A DNA stretch of 64,000 nucleotides from Purshia tridentata (taxonomy: Eukaryota; Streptophyta; Magnoliopsida; Rosales; Rosaceae): positions 47,037 to 111,036 of the forward strand of contig QANT01008315.1 in the NCBI GenBank assembly GCA_003254885.1. Reading direction: 5' to 3'. The notes below the pieces were generated by a model. The model searched no databases. It was not told the DNA's origin and was given only the letters and a program-made list of their open reading frames with translations. The translations under genes were made by a program, and so were the position numbers. Shown one piece after another: positions 14,177-29,500 of the stretch; positions within the stretch are counted from its first letter, which is position 1; each line of letters starts with the position of its first letter.

Positions 14177-15537
14177 TTACATATTTAAAGGAGCTGGAAA
14201 CCCTTGAAATTCTATCTTGCCTTCGTGTGCCATAACAACATCAGTAACCACTTCTTTATATTTGGTCACTATTTTCTTCATGAAAGTCTCTTCAGTCATT
14301 TTGAGCACATAAACAAACTTAATATCTTTGTCTATCAAACCCCGCGACATTAAAAGTTGCAGAACTGAGCACCTAGGACTAATTCTCTTCTTCAAGCTAA
14401 ACAGTAAAAGATAAGGATTCCTTGAAATCTTTGATGGCTTCATATTCAATTTATTCGTGAAGAAAGTCATCACTTTCTGGATCTACTTCACCGAAGAAAG
14501 CATACAAATGAGTTGTCTTCTGAATGCTGAATAAATATCATCCTTCGACATACCAAAACTTCTTAAAGTTTCCAACTTCTGCTCCCAGAGTGTCTTACTC
14601 ATCCCTGCCATGGTACAAAAGGCTAGAACAAATAGCAGATTATTGGGATTAAACCCCAAATTTTTTACTTCACCAATAATCTCACCAACTCGATTACCCC
14701 TTAGAAGCATTGTACCTCGATGAACCATCAAAAATTTCAAAATAAGTGACTCAGGTACACCATGGCTCTTCAACGTTGATATGTTCGGCTCCATCACCTT
14801 TTCCAAATTAAATTCAAGCATCCGGTAGCAACCCTTTATAGCCTTTAGGACACTCTCATCACTGCTAAGAAATCCCCTAAGCACTTTAACATTTGGAATG
14901 ATGATGTTTTTAAGGCTCGTTGTTAGAATATAAGGCATTTTGGATAGAATCTCTGCAGTTTCAAGGTCTGAAAGACCCAAAGATTTGAAAAAATCGATTT
15001 TTGGCTTTAAAATCTTCCGAGAATCTACTAAAAACAATGCAGGACGCTTCACTGTCATGGTTGTTATATCCTTTTCACTGAAACCATGATTTCGAAAGAA
15101 CTCAAACACCGTTTGTGCACGACTCTCAAGCACACGTGGGTCTTTACAAATCAATTCGGCAAGGCTAGTATTTGAAAACCCCAAAGACTTCAAAAACTTC
15201 AAATTCGGCTCAAGTTTACCGTCTAAATCAGCCAAAAGCAATACTGGACGTTTGGTGATTATGTTTCTGATGTGGGTCTGACTCGACCCGTGAGCTCTAA
15301 ATAGGCTCAGTACCGAGTCAGGGTTGTGTGTGGGTTCAATGCGGAGCTTCTTGGAAGCTGAAATGGCTGATTCTGAGGATAACCCACATGATTTTTGAGG
15401 TAAGAGACTGTAAAAGATTGTTGATCTGTTAAATTAGAGAGGGCTGAGATGGGTTTGGGAGTGGAGGTTGAGAACATGCAGTCATGGCTAAATGGTGAAG
15501 CTCTGTGCTTTAGTTTTGTGCAAACTGAACGAAGCAT
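14177..15537 (-). pseudogene. mTERF-family pseudogene (tandem copy, two lesions)
   Basis: This copy aligns end to end with the intact gene at 11771-13132. Two disabling changes are visible. Near 15395-15400 one base is missing relative to the intact copy (gactttttg against gatttttg), which shifts the frame after about 50 residues. At 14483-14485 a lysine codon AAG has become TAG; the frame is unchanged after it and runs on to the normal end at 14177. Between the lesions about 300 codons stay open and similar to the parent, so the decay is recent. A shorter protein could only start from an internal methionine (about 15241). A sequencing error at the T-run cannot be excluded for the first lesion. 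Confidence 0.85.
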
Positions 15538-15899
15538 TGGATTATTGAGAAGTAAAAGATTGCTTGGCTGAGAATGAAGGTTTACCTGGTCTGTAATTTG
15601 AAAAGCTATTGGATGCTATTGAAGTGCTTCAAGCGTTGGACTTTCCTTTGAAGACTTTCCTTTGAATCCTCTCTTTCTTCTCGTGCATTGCCTTCTGGCT
15701 GATGAGGTTGTTACCCAAAAAAAAAAATTTAGTTTTTGACTGAAACTGAACGGTGAACACGACGAACGGAACGACATGTCGTTTATAGTTGCATAATCAA
15801 CGACATGATGTTGACGTTCCATTTAAGCTTTAACTCGGGCTTTCGGGCTAGCCCATTTTTAATTGTTGGCATGTGGCTTGAGATTGAGAGATTGTTCAT

Positions 15900-17535
15900 T
15901 GAGTTCCAACGTCCAAGTCGGGCCTTACATTGACTGAACATACCCTAATTCAAACACATTTTTATACGACTATGTTAGAATTGGTATGCACTAGACTAAC
16001 CTATACTATAACTGACTGTATTATATTGAACTCAAATTATACTATATTGAAGCATGAATTTAAAAGATTATCTGTCTCTTAGAAAAGGGTGGCAGGAAAC
16101 CCTTCTTCAACCTAAATCGAGATGGTGAAATACGGATGACTAGTTGTGAAGTACGTACCATGGAACTGGGGGCATGGCACCAATACTCAAACAAACTGTT
16201 CATGACTGGACCAGTAAATGGAAAATTCATGTTGAGAATGATGAGACATTTACGAGTAATGCTGACAAGAAAAGGCTTTGCTTTATCATAACATTAAGAA
16301 AAGAATGAGAGGCCGAAGGGTTGACAATAAAAAGAAAGCTTACCCTTACATCGCAGTCCAAAATAAGCATAAATGGGATCCAAAACAGCAGGAAGAATCT
16401 GCTGTAACAGTTAATATGGTGAGTAAAGCATAAAAAGAAGGGAAAAATGATTCACGAAATATATTTTGACATTCTTCTTGCTCAGTTGTTCGAAGTTGAA
16501 TCTCGATGAACACGAGCAAGAGCTTTAGGGCTTAACTATGGATCCAAAACAATGCCGTGGCTGCTACAATAATGAAATGTTTTAAAGCATTCACTTATGA
16601 AAGAATTTGAACTAATTGCATCACATTTGAACGTTTTTGTCCAATTGCTACATAGTTTTATTAGGAAAAATTATTGATTGTATCCGATACATCGCCATAT
16701 GATATAATCAATCCAACGTGTAAGAGTATTATTGAATAATATATTTATATTAACAGGGTATAGTATTAATAACATTCATTTATATTATGACATGTGGGAT
16801 CAGTTACACCAAAATAATTTGTCGTCATATTAGAGCTCTTAGAACTTTACACAATACAATACATTCCAAATTGTACTTTTAATGCAATTTAGTATTGTTC
16901 ATTTATATTCAATATGGCGTAATAACAAACGAGTATGGACTCCCAAATAAACATTAATAAAATATTTCCTAAATCCTAAAGATGGATTCAGTTTGTGGAA
17001 TTCAATGATCAACTAAGTGATTTAGATGCATAATCTAACAACACCAACATGTTGAAAATTGAGATTAGAACCACAAATAAGAAACCTACCATGTATCATT
17101 ATCATGAGACTAAGATATCTTTGTATGCGAATCCATTGCGGACGTTCACACTTTGTTTTTTACAGATTTTGTCGTTGAGTGTTTGGCATTGTTTCCTTCA
17201 TTAATTTTTTAGAGTACTTTTTTGACGATTCATACTATACTCTACTAAAGTGTAAAATGGAAATTGTGGAGCAGCTTGTTAGGTTTTAATTTCAAAATTT
17301 TGGAAAACAATATTAAGTGCTTGAGAAAAGAAGAAATTGACAGTGCTGAGCGCTCGAAAACTCTTCCTAGTGCACCGTGCTGGAAATTTGCAAAAACAAA
17401 AAGTACGGAATCCCTAATTCTCTACCAAAGTAGCAAGTGAACCAAACATACCCCTCATCCCCCCACTAGCCTACACACTCGGCCAAGCTCACCACACGGG
17501 ACCCACACCTCTTCAAGTCACACCACCGTTAGATT
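15900..17535. other. Intergenic, no gene recognised
   Basis: About 1.6 kb of AT-rich sequence between the mTERF duplication and the NOP56 promoter. I see no coding exon, RNA gene or clear transposon in it. Confidence 0.5.
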
Positions 17536-17539
17536 CACA

Positions 17540-17645
17540 AGCCCAGACTCAGTATACACATCCAACGGCCCAAAACCACTCACCAACACATACATAAACA
17601 AGCCCCCTCTTCCTCCCTGAAAAAACCCTAAACCCTAACCCAACC
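17540..17645 (+). promoter_or_regulatory. Site II and telo-box elements of the NOP56 promoter
   Basis: AGCCCA (17540) and GGCCCA (17567) are site II type elements (TGGGCY on the other strand). They are followed by a double telo-box, aaaccctaaaccctaaccc, at about 17623-17641. This pairing is well known in plant genes for ribosomal proteins and ribosome biogenesis, where it links expression to cell proliferation. Confidence 0.75.
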
Positions 17646-17766
17646 CTCAAAAGCTAGCATTTCTTCCTCTCTCATTCCATAGCCGATTCCGGCAGTTTTA
17701 GAGAGAGAAAAAGAGGGCTCCATTGATAATAGCTGAAGCTTTACACGCCGTCGTTTCGAGTGGTCG

Positions 17767-18023
17767 ATGGCGCTTTACCTGCTCTACGAAGCAGCTTCTG
17801 GTTACTCTCTGTTTCAGGCTCATGGGCTTGACCAAATCGGCCAGAACACCGAGGCGGTTCGGGGCTCTGTTTCGGACCTGAACCGGTTTGGGAAGGTGGT
17901 TCAGCTCACAGCTTTCTACCCATTTGAGTCTGCCCTCGATGCCCTCCAACAATGCAACTCAGTCTCTGAAGGTAGAGAACTAAACCTTGCTTTGGGTTTC
18001 TGTCTTAGTTCGTTTCAGCTTTG

Positions 18024-18057
<34 letters not shown>

Positions 18058-21000
18058 AATCAGGGATTTTTCATTGATTTCGTTTCTGATTGATTCTTAA
18101 GTTGCCTGTTCATGAATGCTCAAGTTTGAATATTATTGTTTTTACTTTTTACTGTTGGTGCATTCGTTTATACTGTTTATGCTTTCAATTATTAAGAATT
18201 GATGAGAAACTCGACCTAGCTTAACCGATTAGAATATTGCCTGGTTTTACTTGGTTGTTAGTGCTTCATATGCTTCAAAAAACATATTGAATGGAAAAGT
18301 GGACTACTTGAGAGACTATAAGATATCGGACTATCGGAACTTTGAATCCTACTTATTAGGTTGTTTTGGTTTTCGATATGGAAAGCTTAAATGAGCTAAT
18401 TGTGTCAGGCTAAAGAGTGTACCGCTTTCTTTAATTTCTTCCATGGTTTTGTATTTGTCAGGTACTGAAGATTCAATTTTTTGCCTTCTCTCTGTCTCTC
18501 AAAAACTTGCGACAAATATCTAGTTTGGTGTATGTGTAATTTGAAATGGTTTAGTAAATTATATAGTCTACTACAAGGTTGTTAGTTGAAGTTTACTTTT
18601 AAATCTCCCAAGTAGCTTGGTGTATTTAAATGCAGTTATTCTTTGTAAATGTAGTTTTATGTGGTTCTGTCAATCAAGGGGTTTGTGCTAATTAGTTGTT
18701 GGATTTCAGGGATCATGACTGATGAGTTAAGGAACTTTTTGGAGCTTAATCTCCCAAAAGTCAAGGAAGCTAAGAAGGCAAAGTTCAGTTTGGGAGTAGC
18801 TGAACCTAAGATTGGTTCACACATTCTTGAAGTGACCAAGATTCCTTGCCAAAGTAATGAGTTTGTTCTTGAGCTGCTTCGTGGAGTGCGACTACATTTT
18901 GATAGGTTCATCAAGGACCTTAAGGTTTGAATTCTTTTTATATACACATCCTATTTTTTTTAATTTTCATTATATGATGTCATTGGGATTCCTCTTGGTA
19001 TTCCTTTTGGGTTTAAGTTTTTTTCTAATCCTTCACACTTTTGTTTTCCCTTCTCTCCTTCTCACCTTAGCCTGGTGACTTAGAGAAAGCGCAGCTTGGT
19101 CTAGGGCACAGTTACAGCAGAGCCAAGGTCAAGTTCAATGTTAACAAAGTTGACAATATGGTGATTCAAGCAATCTTCCTTCTAGATACACTTGACAAGG
19201 ATATCAATTCCTTCTCCATGAGAGTCAGGTATGATACTGCCATTCATATACACATCTTATAAAGTCAGTAACTGAAATTAGGATTTGATTATACCATTTC
19301 CTAAACATCTGGTATACCATCTGGAAGAACTTGTTGATTGTGGGAAGAAAAAAGAGAAAAAAGAAAATATATTAAAGGGTATACTTGTTTATCACTTTTC
19401 TGCAGAGAGTGGTACTCTTGGCATTTTCCTGAGCTGGTGAAGATTGTCAATGACAATTATCTTTATGCTAAAGTTGCAAAATCTATTGAAGACAAGTCAA
19501 CGTTGGCTGAAGACAGACTTCCAGAACTAACTGACATTGTTGGAGATGAAGATAAGGCAAAGGAGATTATAGAAGCTGCTAAAGCATCCATGGGTAAGAC
19601 TTCATAATATATTCCCTGTCATTTATATGTTTTTCTAACAACTCATCTGTTATTCTTATTATTATTAATTTTTTTTTTGCAGGGCAGGATTTGTCTCCAA
19701 TTGACTTGATTAATGTTCATCAATTTGCACAGAGGGTGATGGAACTATCTGAATACAGGAAAAAGCTTTATGATTATCTGGTTACTAAAATGAATGATAT
19801 AGCACCCAATTTGGCGTCCTTAATTGGTGAAGTAGTTGGAGCTCGTTTGATTTCTCATGCTGGTAGTCTGACGAATTTGGCTAAATGCCCTTCTTCTACC
19901 CTTCAGATCCTTGGTGCGGAGAAGGCGCTCTTCAGGTGCTCTTACTTGGCCTTTTCCTCATTTGCTTGTAAATATTACTTGATAGGTGGTCCACTAAAAC
20001 AGAATCCAGTTGTTCAAATTCTATTAGTTTGAAAATACTCATCTGATGGCCTTAAAGTAGTAGTTTTCATTTAAGAATTTGTTACTTTAGTGTATTCTCC
20101 TGACAAGAAAAAAAGTTAAAAAAAAAAAAAATTCTCTTGATTGATTATAAGTCTTTGGATTAACTCAATGTTCTTCTTCTCAGGGCATTAAAAACCAGGG
20201 GAAACACACCCAAATATGGACTGATATTCCATTCATCTTTTATTGGTCGAGCATCTGCCCGGAACAAGGGCCGAATGGCCCGATATCTTGCAAACAAGTG
20301 TTCTATTGCATCTCGCATTGATTGCTTTTCAGGTGACTTCTAGCTGTCTTCATACTACAATGTCTGTCCCTACTTTTTCTTATGCATTGTAGTTTATTCT
20401 GCATAATCAATTTTGTTGTGACCTTCTGTGATGCAGAGAGTAGCACTACTGCTTTTGGGGAAAAACTCCGTGAACAAGTTGAGGAGCGACTCGACTTCTA
20501 TGACAAGGGTGTTGCCCCTCGTAAAAACATTGATGTTATGAAATCTGCAATTGAGAGCACTCAAGGAAAAGGTCCGAAACCAAGCAAATATGCTGTTTTT
20601 TTTTTGTTTTTTTCCATTTAACATCAAGCCTAACATAGGAATAAGTTTCTGGTTAAATATGATTTCTGTCAGTGATTTTATATGAGTGCTGTGATGATCC
20701 CTTGCTTGTACTTCTGGTCATACTTGATTGGACATGCCATACCTGTAGAAATCTTGGTAGCCTCGCCTCCTGTGTCATGTAATTTTGCATAGTGTACTTG
20801 CCATGTAACTTATGCAGATGCAGAAATGGAAACAGAAGAAGTGCCTACTGAAGCTTCAGGGAAGAAGAGCAAGAAAAAGAAATCAAAGGGTGCAGCTGCA
20901 GAGAATGGTGATGCTATGGCTGTTGATGAACCCGTCACCATTACAAATGGAGATGCCGCCACTGAAGATAAATCTGAAAAGAAGAAGAAGAAGAAGAAGG

Positions 21001-21188
21001 ACAAGCGAAAATTGGATCAGGAGGATCAAACCATGGAGGATGCGACTAATGGACATGTCGAGGAAGATGGAGCAGCCAAACAGAAGAAAAAGAAGAAGAG
21101 TAAACATGAAGATGGAGAGGGTCTACCGGTTGCCAGTGATATTAAGAAGAAAAAGAAGAAAAAATCAAGAAGTGAAGACAGTGATTAA
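17767..21188 (+). CDS. NOP56: Nucleolar protein 56, box C/D snoRNP core protein
   Basis: NOP56 is a core protein of box C/D snoRNPs, which guide 2'-O-methylation of rRNA in the nucleolus with fibrillarin, NOP58 and the 15.5K protein. Eight exons: 17767-17971, 18710-18924, 19071-19228, 19406-19593, 19683-19935, 20184-20332, 20437-20571, 20818-21188. They join to 557 residues. The N-terminal NOP5NT domain (about 1-70) is followed by the NOSIC/coiled-coil region (about 160-250) and the Nop RNA-binding domain (about 255-405, with [11 protein letters not shown] and the [10 protein letters not shown] stretch). The last ~120 residues are a lysine-rich and acidic low-complexity tail, typical of plant NOP56. 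The start is firm because [13 protein letters not shown] is the conserved family N-terminus. Nothing looks damaged. Confidence 0.97.
18026..18054. repeat. (TA)n microsatellite in NOP56 intron 1
   Basis: An uninterrupted run of about fourteen TA units in the first intron. It is likely to vary in length between individuals. Confidence 0.9.
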
Positions 21189-21869
21189 GTTTTGACGAGT
21201 TTTATGTGTTTCAATGTTTGAGGCTCATGTGGATATTTATATGGGCTGCTGCCTTTATGTGGTTTTGATGATGTCTACAGCTTCTTAGTTGTAGAAATGA
21301 GCCCCAGCTTTTTATGTTATCAATCTAAACCATGTTGAATACTCAGCCATGTTAGTAACGTTTCTAGTTGCACTTTAATCTGAATTTAAATTTATTATCA
21401 ACATCGGTAGTTTGCGGATTCTCTAAACCGGCTTTTGTTTTTGTTTTTGTTTATGGTTATCAGGCTATGTGCATGTGGTTATTATGTGAGTCATTTCCTG
21501 CTTGACACATAGTTTTGTTCAATGGACGCGTTTTCATTCGTGGATGTGACTACTTTTTTCGAAGTAATGGTATCTTGTTAGATTATCAAAGCAAATTATA
21601 TTCAAACAAAAGTCTACTTATCAGATTATCAAATATCAATGGCTACATTGACTGTTTGGTAAGTGAAATTCTCTTATTGTGTATTAAGTGGATAGCAAGA
21701 TACAACTATGGTTATGAGACTCTTGTTAATAATAAGCCACCAAGAAAGATTGTGAGGGACAATTGAGCAGGTTGTTGCTCCTCCCACCAACCACTCATGT
21801 CTCGTCCTAACAATTCCTTGCTAATGAATTCATAGGAAACAGAATTCCTTTGAACAAAAGAAAAAGGGA
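21189..21869. other. NOP56 3' UTR and intergenic
   Basis: The first 250 bases are probably 3' UTR. Beyond that there is no supported gene; the 83-codon frame at 21515-21766 has no recognisable domain. Confidence 0.5.
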
Positions 21870-22480
21870 TTTTTTGCACAAATACCCCTAGACTATAGGG
21901 GGTGTGTGCAAATACCATCCAACAAAAAAATTCTTATAAATTGCCATTCAATCTTATGTATGTGTGACAAGGTGTCATTTCCCGTCTTATTTTCAAATAT
22001 ATTAAATTTTTTATTTTCAAATTTCCCATTTTGTCAATAAAATTAACAAATATTTTTTCTTAAATTTAAGCCAATTAAAAAATTTGTCAAAAATTCATTT
22101 AAACTCCAAAAAATATACCAAAACATTCCAAACTCGTAGCAACGTGTAATACTTTTTTATGACTTTAAAAATAATTTGTAGTCTCATGAATTTTTAGAAA
22201 TTAAAATTGTTATTTGATGTGTTGAATTTTTAATAATATTTTTTATAATACGGATGAATTTTTGACGAATTTTTAAAGTTGGCTTGAATTTAAGAAAAAG
22301 AGTTTTTAATCTTACTTAAGGACAAAATGGGAAGTTTGAAAATAAAAGATTTGATTTAATTGAAAACATAAACGATATGACACACTATCACACATATATA
22401 AGTTTGGATGTCAATTTGTAAAAATCTTTTTGTTGGATGGTTTTTGCGCACACCATATGGGGGGGTATTTATGCAAAAAA
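21870..22480. mobile_element. Fold-back element (MITE) with ~110-bp inverted repeats
   Basis: The left arm (from 21870, ttttttgcacaaatacccc) and the right arm (ending at 22480, ggtatttatgcaaaaaa) are imperfect reverse complements for about 110 bases. Both contain ccatccaacaaaaa inward of the tip. The centre is AT-rich and non-coding. No target-site duplication is obvious, so the superfamily is open. It lies between NOP56 and the adenylate kinase promoter. Confidence 0.75.
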
Positions 22481-22861
22481 CTTAAAGAAAATGTGTTAAA
22501 ATTAAAAGGTTTAATTCTCTCTCCCTCTCTCTCTTTCACTTCGTTTTACTACCCCAACCCAAATAGTCTATTCTGTTAGGGATAGGCCAGATTAGTAGAT
22601 TACCCGGTGCAAATATGGCAAACGTGAATTACAGATTTGACTTTGTTTTTGTCGTTTTGACTCTTTCAAGGACAATGCCCAAACTACCCATTCAGATTTG
22701 CGAGCGAACCCAAGGGTACATGGGCAGATAAGTCATTTCCAACATGACCTGGTAGGTAATAAAACGGCTGTTTTAGGAGGCTGCTTGTGTTTGAAGCATT
22801 GGAGGGTCCGAAATCCGAACAAGTACAACAACCTCACCTTAAACCTTTCCTTTCTGCATAT

Positions 22862-22919
22862 CTCTCTCTCTCTCTCTGGTTTCTCAGTGCTAATCCCAGA
22901 GACAGAAAACCCTAACCCT
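22862..22919 (+). promoter_or_regulatory. CT-rich leader and telo-box of adenylate kinase
   Basis: A CT repeat (22862-22877) is followed by aaaaccctaaccct at 22906-22919, just upstream of the start codon at 22938. The telo-box resembles the one before NOP56. Confidence 0.6.
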
Positions 22920-22937
22920 ACGCAGAGAGAAACAGCC

Positions 22938-25627
<2,690 letters not shown>

Positions 25628-26513
25628 AACAGGGCCCCCCCTTACCTTTTAGTTCGGATTATTTATCCAGAAGCCCTAGTTTTTTTGTCATTTATATTCT
25701 GATACAAAATTAAATCAGCTGATTTTCTGCATATTTCATTGAATTTCAAACTGAAAAGTACCGGCCGTTGTAAACTCTTGAGAGTTTAATGAGAAACGTA
25801 ACTTGTCGAAATAAAAATTTCATCTAGCGTTTGTTAAGTTAGCTTGTGTTAGTGCTTTTGTTGTGCAACTGACCCATAAGTTTTCACTGTGCACCGTGGC
25901 TTGTACTGCAAAGACTGATATGCTTAAATAGTTTTACCATACATTGACTGGAATTCCCGAACCTGTTTAAAACTTGAAGCCTGAGAACCCTCAAAATACC
26001 TTGGTTTCTATGTGTATAGATAAAGAGGTAGATAAATTAAAGCTCCAAGCATAGGCCAATGCATAAACAATTAAAAAAACATGGTACAGGGGATTTTCTC
26101 CAAAGCCAAAGAAGCACTTTCAATTTCCAAATTGAGTTGGAGTGAGACGCTGTTTGTGGCTGGTAAACTTGGCTTTGGTGGATCTGTAAAATAGCGACAT
26201 TTTTAAAAGATAATGTGCACCTTTTTGAGTAAAAGTCACATTTCCAAATTTGAGTGACAGTCGAGAGGCAAATGGGTGGCTCCAGTTAAAAACTGAGTGC
26301 GAATATAATTTCCCTACAAACTCTCATGTGCCTTGTATATGTTCATTTTGACCTAATGCCAATACATCCAACATTTTTTCACCCACTGATGGTGCTTATT
26401 ACAAAGTCAATTATTGCGTTTTCTATCACTGTCGAGAGCAATACCTCACAAGAGCAACTAGCAGACTCCTTTCATTAGAACTTCCAAAGAAGATGAGGAA
26501 TGGAGGCAGCGGC
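25628..26513. other. Convergent 3' intergenic region
   Basis: Between adenylate kinase (+) and aspartyl aminopeptidase (-), which converge. It should hold both 3' UTRs. I see no other feature. Confidence 0.5.
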
Positions 26514-29500
26514 CTACAGATCCACTTTAATCTTGGAATCGAGATGAGAGAACTCCTGGAAAAAGGCTTTGAAATGCTCGTATGAATACTTCACATCATC
26601 AACGGCACACATTTCTCGTATGCTGTGCATTGACAGTTGTGGGGCACCTATATCAACTGTACGTATTCCCACTCCACTTGCAAGAATGGGACCGATGGTT
26701 GAACCACATGCCATGTCATTACGAACCACAAAATCCTGCATTTGAAGCGAATGCTCTGATATAATCAATTCTTTATAACAGCAATTCTCTCACAATAGAT
26801 TGACCCCCAACCATTAATAGAAAGTGTGAAAGGTTTCAGTTATTTATCTAATTTTCCACTTCCTTGCAATTCACATCACTGCATATGCTGAATGATATTT
26901 TACTTATCTAACCTGAAATTAAGTGTACCTTGAATTTTTTTCAACCAGAATATCTAAAATAGGGAGAAGCTGACCTGGACAGGAAGGCTATGATTCCTTG
27001 CGATTTCCCTAAATATTAGGGAAGTGATAGCATTGGTTGCATAGCGTTGATTCGCATTGTGTTTGATCACAAGTCCCCCATGCAACTTGGGCTGATGATT
27101 GTCTTCATGTTTATCCTGGAAAGGATCCCTATATTAGTATGGAGCAAAAGTTAACAGCACCGGAAAATTTATAATTACATCAAACGACGTACCATATAAT
27201 TAGGATGTAACGCATGTGCCATGTCAGCAGATACAAGAAAGCTCCTCTGAATTGCTTTCTCAAGCAGCTGGAAAGAAGTCAGTGCAGTGTGTAAACAAAC
27301 AAGGTTTCCAGATGAAAACATAGTTTATTGAATGCACGTGTTTGTTAGAACAAATATAGTAGCATGTCATATGGAACTGGACCCATTACTATGGTACAGT
27401 GTCTATGATTTGTACATATAAATGAAAAGAAAAAAAGGCAGGAACTGGAGAACCTTTTTCTATCAAAACAAACCCAATGCCATACAACTAAAAGGAAATC
27501 AAAGAGTCACTACCTGCAAACCTGCCGTAAAGGAATTTGTAATTCGTGAAAGAGCATTTAACATGACAGGAGATCCAGCCCCTTGGGCTGAATCAGATCC
27601 AACCTCCTCATGATCAAACAAAGCCACCATTCTAACTCCGGTCTCATCCTCAAGGTCGCTTTCAGAAGATGTTGCATCTATCAATGCCTGGAAGCGAAAA
27701 ATAAAGCAAGAAATAAGAATCAGCTGCTCCAAATTGAAACCACAAGATAGATGATAAGACTATATACTTTGTCTTATACACAAAGAAAAAAAATTATAAG
27801 AAAAGTAACACTGGTGATGTACTGCTGGAAACACAACTATGGACCTACAATTAGAATCTTGACAGAGGAAGAAAGGCTAAAGAAAAATAAAAAATTTCTT
27901 ACCTTCAGAGAACAAAATGACATGCAAAGATTATCTAGCCGTCCTGAGAAAATAAATTCCTTTGTCGCACCAGCTACTATACTTGGTTGAGTATCACAAG
28001 CTTGCAACTCAAAATCACATATACGTTCTGGTTCACATCCAAGCTGGCCTGCTAGCAGCTGGAAGAAAAAGGATAAATACTATAATCACCACAAAAGCAT
28101 ATCCAAAGCCGAATCTATCTGAAAGAGTAATAGTTGTCTTATTATGCAGCTAACTCATTCATGTAATCGCAAATTAACCAAAACATCAATTGATTCTCCA
28201 ACATCGAATTGAAATCTTAGGTTCCATAATTTACTAACCTGTAATAGGAGTGAGTGATGGTTTGAGTTATTCGAGGTTGTTCTCTCATTAGATGTCAGAG
28301 CTTCAAAATCAGCCTGACCATTTTCAGCAACCACTTTATTGAGCTCTGCCTGCAAAAATTAGTTTGTTGGGTAAAAGAAAGCAACATCAAATAAAAAGGG
28401 AGGCATATTGCTCTATATCAGATAAACCATACGAGATCAAGCATCAGTTACTCTACTTTCAATGATTAAATACCATGCTCATTGGGCACCTATATTATAA
28501 AGCACTTTTTATCAATACAGAGTTAACTACATAATCTATAATTATCTTTCCTAATCCAAGCATGGCTTGACATCTTTTACCGGCATTTTTAAACAACTTG
28601 CATGACTAATCAAATGAAACCTTGTAACAAAATTGAATGACATTAGTACAAAATCAGGAGAATTTTTTAACTGTTTTTATAAACAGAGTGACATACAAAA
28701 ATAGTTGGTAATTAATTATATTACAAAAAACCAGAACAATTGGAGTTATGTATTATGGCACAAAGAAATGGTTTGTGTAGTTGTCTGGTGCGTAGGTTCT
28801 GCAATTTAGCCTCTTCATTTTCAATTTCGAGTATCACACAGACAGAGTATGAAGCCATGGTTAGTTTTCCAGTGTTTATATTTTAGTTCATCAAGTTGAT
28901 TAATCATATAAGCATTCTTACCATATAAAATGGATATATTAATTCAGCAAATGAACCTAATGTGGCCAATCAAATATATGAATTGTAATACTGAAGAAGT
29001 AACATCATTGCATTGCATTGCATGTAATCCGTTAGAATCTTCACAAGCTCACATGGTAGTACTAGAAGCTAAGCATTCAAGTCTTTTTTTTTTTTTTTCC
29101 TTTTTCTATGAATAATTTCCATCAATAGGAAATATGTCTTTCAAGTATAGTTGCAAGCTTAGAAATTATGTTTATTTTATTGAAAATTTGTCATCAAAGT
29201 GTATAAAATGATTACCTTTACTGCTGTTGCCAAGACAGGAAGAAGATGACTCTGTGTATTCACCGTAAATCCATCTCTTACATCCCTGTAAAAGAAAAAA
29301 ATGAACATACAGATTTTTAATCAAATATTTTCCGAAGGTGAGAGAACACCCTCATTTACGCAAAGAAAAGAAATACCAATGCATAGTTCAGTCCCAATCA
29401 TAAATCATTCGAAGCACAGCAAGATTACCTGTCTAAATGAATTGCCAGAGTAGGGATCCGCATTATGGGCTCCTCAATTCTAACAAGTTGATGCGAATAA

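Larger units (their letters stand above)
11426..15890. repeat. Tandem segmental duplication carrying the mTERF gene
   Basis: Copy A (about 11426-13370) and copy B (about 13484-15890) are similar over the gene, about 300 bases of 3' flank and the 5' flank. Shared flanks include gagctatcaaacagttta (near 11627 and 13720) and a short palindrome-like motif cgacatgatgtt upstream of both genes. Copy B holds about 300 bases (about 13750-14050) that copy A lacks. The copies are head-to-tail on the minus strand. Confidence 0.85.

Noticed and set aside
17623-17641. Interstitial telomere repeat
   Set aside because: Two to three CCCTAAA-like units in a promoter are a telo-box, not a telomeric array.
20650-20720. 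A box C/D snoRNA in a NOP56 intron
   Set aside because: A gtgatga C-box-like motif occurs, but no CTGA D box and no closing stem lie at a fitting distance. Another intron has a CTGA near 20098 without a good C box.
20812-21195. Basic protein in a second frame of the NOP56 tail
   Set aside because: It reads the lysine/glutamate-rich repeats in another frame; the true frame continues NOP56 in phase.
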